A DNA stretch of 64,000 nucleotides from Streptomyces aculeolatus (GTDB lineage: Bacteria > Actinomycetota > Actinomycetes > Streptomycetales > Streptomycetaceae), in assembly GCF_020400605.1 (NCBI RefSeq), contig NZ_JAINRD010000008.1:1-64000 (forward strand), given 5' to 3'. Below the pieces are notes generated by a model. The model was not told the DNA's origin, made no database searches, and worked only from the letters and a program-made list of their open reading frames with translations. The stretch's first letter is position 1; each line of letters starts with the position of its first letter. A program made the translations under genes and the position numbers. Shown piece after piece: positions 62,791 to 64,000 of the stretch.

Positions 62791-62819
62791 TTGTGATCTG
62801 CCGTTCGATCTCCTAGTGT
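62791..62819 (+). promoter_or_regulatory. Promoter of the riboswitch-controlled hydrolase
   Basis: TTGTGA (62791-62796), 17-base spacer, TAGTGT (62814-62819). Predicted start about 62826, at the beginning of the riboswitch. Confidence 0.55.
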
Positions 62820-62825
62820 CCGAGG

Positions 62826-63055
62826 CGTTCGCAGACGCGAGCACCGCGCTCCGGTACGCCGAATCCTGCCCGTCGGAGCCCGGAACCGTCGTCCCCACCG
62901 CCGTTCGGGCAGGAGCGGGGGAACCACTTCTCCGTCGGGCGGAGCACGGTGGCAGGACCGCACCGGACTCCCCGACTCGGGGTGAAGCCGCACAGCACGA
63001 CGCGGCCGGGCAACTCCAGCCCGAACCCGACAGCTCACTTCGCAGGCGTCGGAGA
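62826..63055 (+). ncRNA. ydaO-type c-di-AMP riboswitch
   Basis: The leader of the LysM hydrolase gene has conserved actinobacterial ydaO segments in order: CGCCGAATCCTGCCC (about 62858), GGAGCGGGGGAACCAC (about 62912), CTCGGGGTGAAGCC (about 62976) and GACAGCTCACTTCGCAGGCG (63029-63048). c-di-AMP binding turns these switches off, linking wall hydrolase expression to osmotic state. The ends are approximate. Confidence 0.85.
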
Positions 63056-63069
63056 AAGAGCGAGCCACC

Positions 63070-63969
63070 ATGGCCGGAACCGGCACCCGGCGCGCGCCCA
63101 AGTCGCGCTCCACCCGCCGCTATGCCGCCGCTGCGGGGGTGGGCATAGCCCTGCCCGTCGCCGGCGGAATCGCGGCGACCGCCGCGCACGCCTATACGGT
63201 CGAGAAGGGCGACACCCTCTCGGAGATCGCCGAGGACAACGGCTTCGGCCCCGACTGGCAGCAGCTGTACGAGGCCAACAAGGAAGCCGTCGGCGACAAC
63301 CCCCACCTGATCCTTCCGGGCCAGGAGTTGGACCTGGGCGGCGAGAAGGCGGCGAGCAAGCCCGCCGAGGCCGACCAGACCGCCGCCAAGGCCGAGAAGA
63401 AGCAGCAGCGCTACGTCGAGCACACCGTCGGCGCCGGCGAGACGCTGGCCGAGATCGCCTCGGAGTACGACGTGCCGGGCGGCTGGCAGCGCGTGTACGT
63501 CGACAACGAGAAGGCCATCGGCGACAACCCGGCCGCGCTGAAGGTCGGCACCGAGCTGCGCGTCGACACCGAGGGCGGCAAGGTCTCCCAGTCGATCGAC
63601 CCGAACGGCTCGTCGTCCTCCGGGAGTTCCGGCGGCTCCGGCGGCGCCACCGAGGCGTCGCAGGCGAGCGTCCCGACCACCGAGTCCGGCATCCAGGCCG
63701 CGGCGCGGGAGATCGTGCCCGCGGACCAGTTCACCTGCTTCTCCAACATCGTGGAGCGGGAGAGCGGCTGGGACCACACCGCGACCAACCCCAGCTCGGG
63801 CGCGTACGGCCTGATGCAGGCGCTGCCGGGCGACAAGATGGCCTCGGCCGGCGACGACTGGCGCACCAACCCGGTCACCCAGCTCAAGTGGGGCCTGGAC
63901 TACATGAACGACCGCTACGGCAGCCCGTGTGGCGCCTGGGACTTCTGGCAGGCCAACAACTGGTACTGA
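63070..63969 (+). CDS. Secreted LysM-transglycosylase (SLT) cell-wall hydrolase
   Basis: 299 residues from ATG 63070. Signal peptide to about residue 41 (TAAHA). Two LysM domains: YTVEKGDTLSEIAEDNGF (42-90) and HTVGAGETLAEIASEYDV (117-164). A Ser/Gly linker precedes the transglycosylase domain with NIVERESGWDHTATNPSSG (catalytic Glu), AYGLMQALPG and WGLDYMNDRYGSPCGAWDFW. Resembles resuscitation/growth hydrolases of Streptomyces. Under ydaO riboswitch control. Confidence 0.93.
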   Translation: MAGTGTRRAPKSRSTRRYAAAAGVGIALPVAGGIAATAAHAYTVEKGDTLSEIAEDNGFGPDWQQLYEANKEAVGDNPHLILPGQELDLGGEKAASKPAEADQTAAKAEKKQQRYVEHTVGAGETLAEIASEYDVPGGWQRVYVDNEKAIGDNPAALKVGTELRVDTEGGKVSQSIDPNGSSSSGSSGGSGGATEASQASVPTTESGIQAAAREIVPADQFTCFSNIVERESGWDHTATNPSSGAYGLMQALPGDKMASAGDDWRTNPVTQLKWGLDYMNDRYGSPCGAWDFWQANNWY

Positions 63970-64000
63970 TTCCCCGGGCCCCCGCGCCCGCGTGAGTCTC

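Overview
The window is a high-GC (low-70s percent by eye) actinobacterial chromosome segment, almost certainly from Streptomyces or a close relative. The evidence is the tightly packed genes with GC-rich third positions, many GTG starts and 4-bp stop/start overlaps, a streptogrisin-type secreted protease, an ATPase/DUF5753 regulator/DUF397 cluster, a Methyltransf_19 protein, and a c-di-AMP (ydaO) riboswitch ahead of a LysM cell-wall hydrolase. I see no tRNA, rRNA, CRISPR, phage or insertion sequence. The first 46 bases are nearly pure C and look like a contig edge.

0.1-10 kb is ordinary accessory content: a secreted GH30 glycosidase, an MFS exporter facing an ArsR-like regulator that has a palindrome over its ribosome-binding site, an SDR coupled to an NTF2-fold protein, a SAM methyltransferase, a secreted DUF4185-like protein, a PrmC-related methyltransferase and a family-A DNA polymerase.

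10.3-21.6 kb is the most unusual part. One strand carries a TetR regulator and then eight genes: a di-iron ferritin-like protein with a C-terminal membrane tail, larE, larB, larC (the complete nickel-pincer nucleotide pathway), a fatty acyl reductase-HAD phosphatase fusion, a zinc alcohol dehydrogenase, a divergent LarA-family protein and a PlsC acyltransferase. Several pairs overlap by 4 bp. This looks like a nickel-pincer enzyme working inside a lipid pathway, which I do not recognise as described.

21.8-41.4 kb is an oxalate/formate catabolic island. It has fdhD, an NAD-linked formate dehydrogenase whose large subunit is split into two genes and rearranged around a NuoE-NuoF fusion, a ketopantoate-reductase-like gene, moeA, a GntR/FCD regulator, an OxlT-like transporter, an ADP-forming acyl-CoA synthetase, formyl-CoA transferase and a ThDP enzyme in the oxalyl-CoA decarboxylase position. 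A divergent arm has SucC/SucD-like subunits, a small beta-carbonic anhydrase and an aldehyde dehydrogenase. A shared motif (TTGYMTACAGT) lies in three control regions and is a candidate GntR operator.

41.5-47.2 kb has a secreted SGNH esterase and a probable ether-lipid cluster: GlpD-like oxidoreductase, TetR, alkyl-DHAP-synthase-like FAD enzyme and lipid kinase. 47.2-64 kb is mixed: streptogrisin-like protease, tandem universal stress protein, AlkZ-like protein, two transglycosylase-like proteins, a two-component system, an MscS channel, a secreted sugar dehydrogenase with a Tat-exported TIM-barrel protein, the ATPase/XRE/DUF397 regulatory cluster, a small luciferase-fold protein and the riboswitch-controlled LysM hydrolase. 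Strong GC-rich hairpins sit between most convergent gene pairs.
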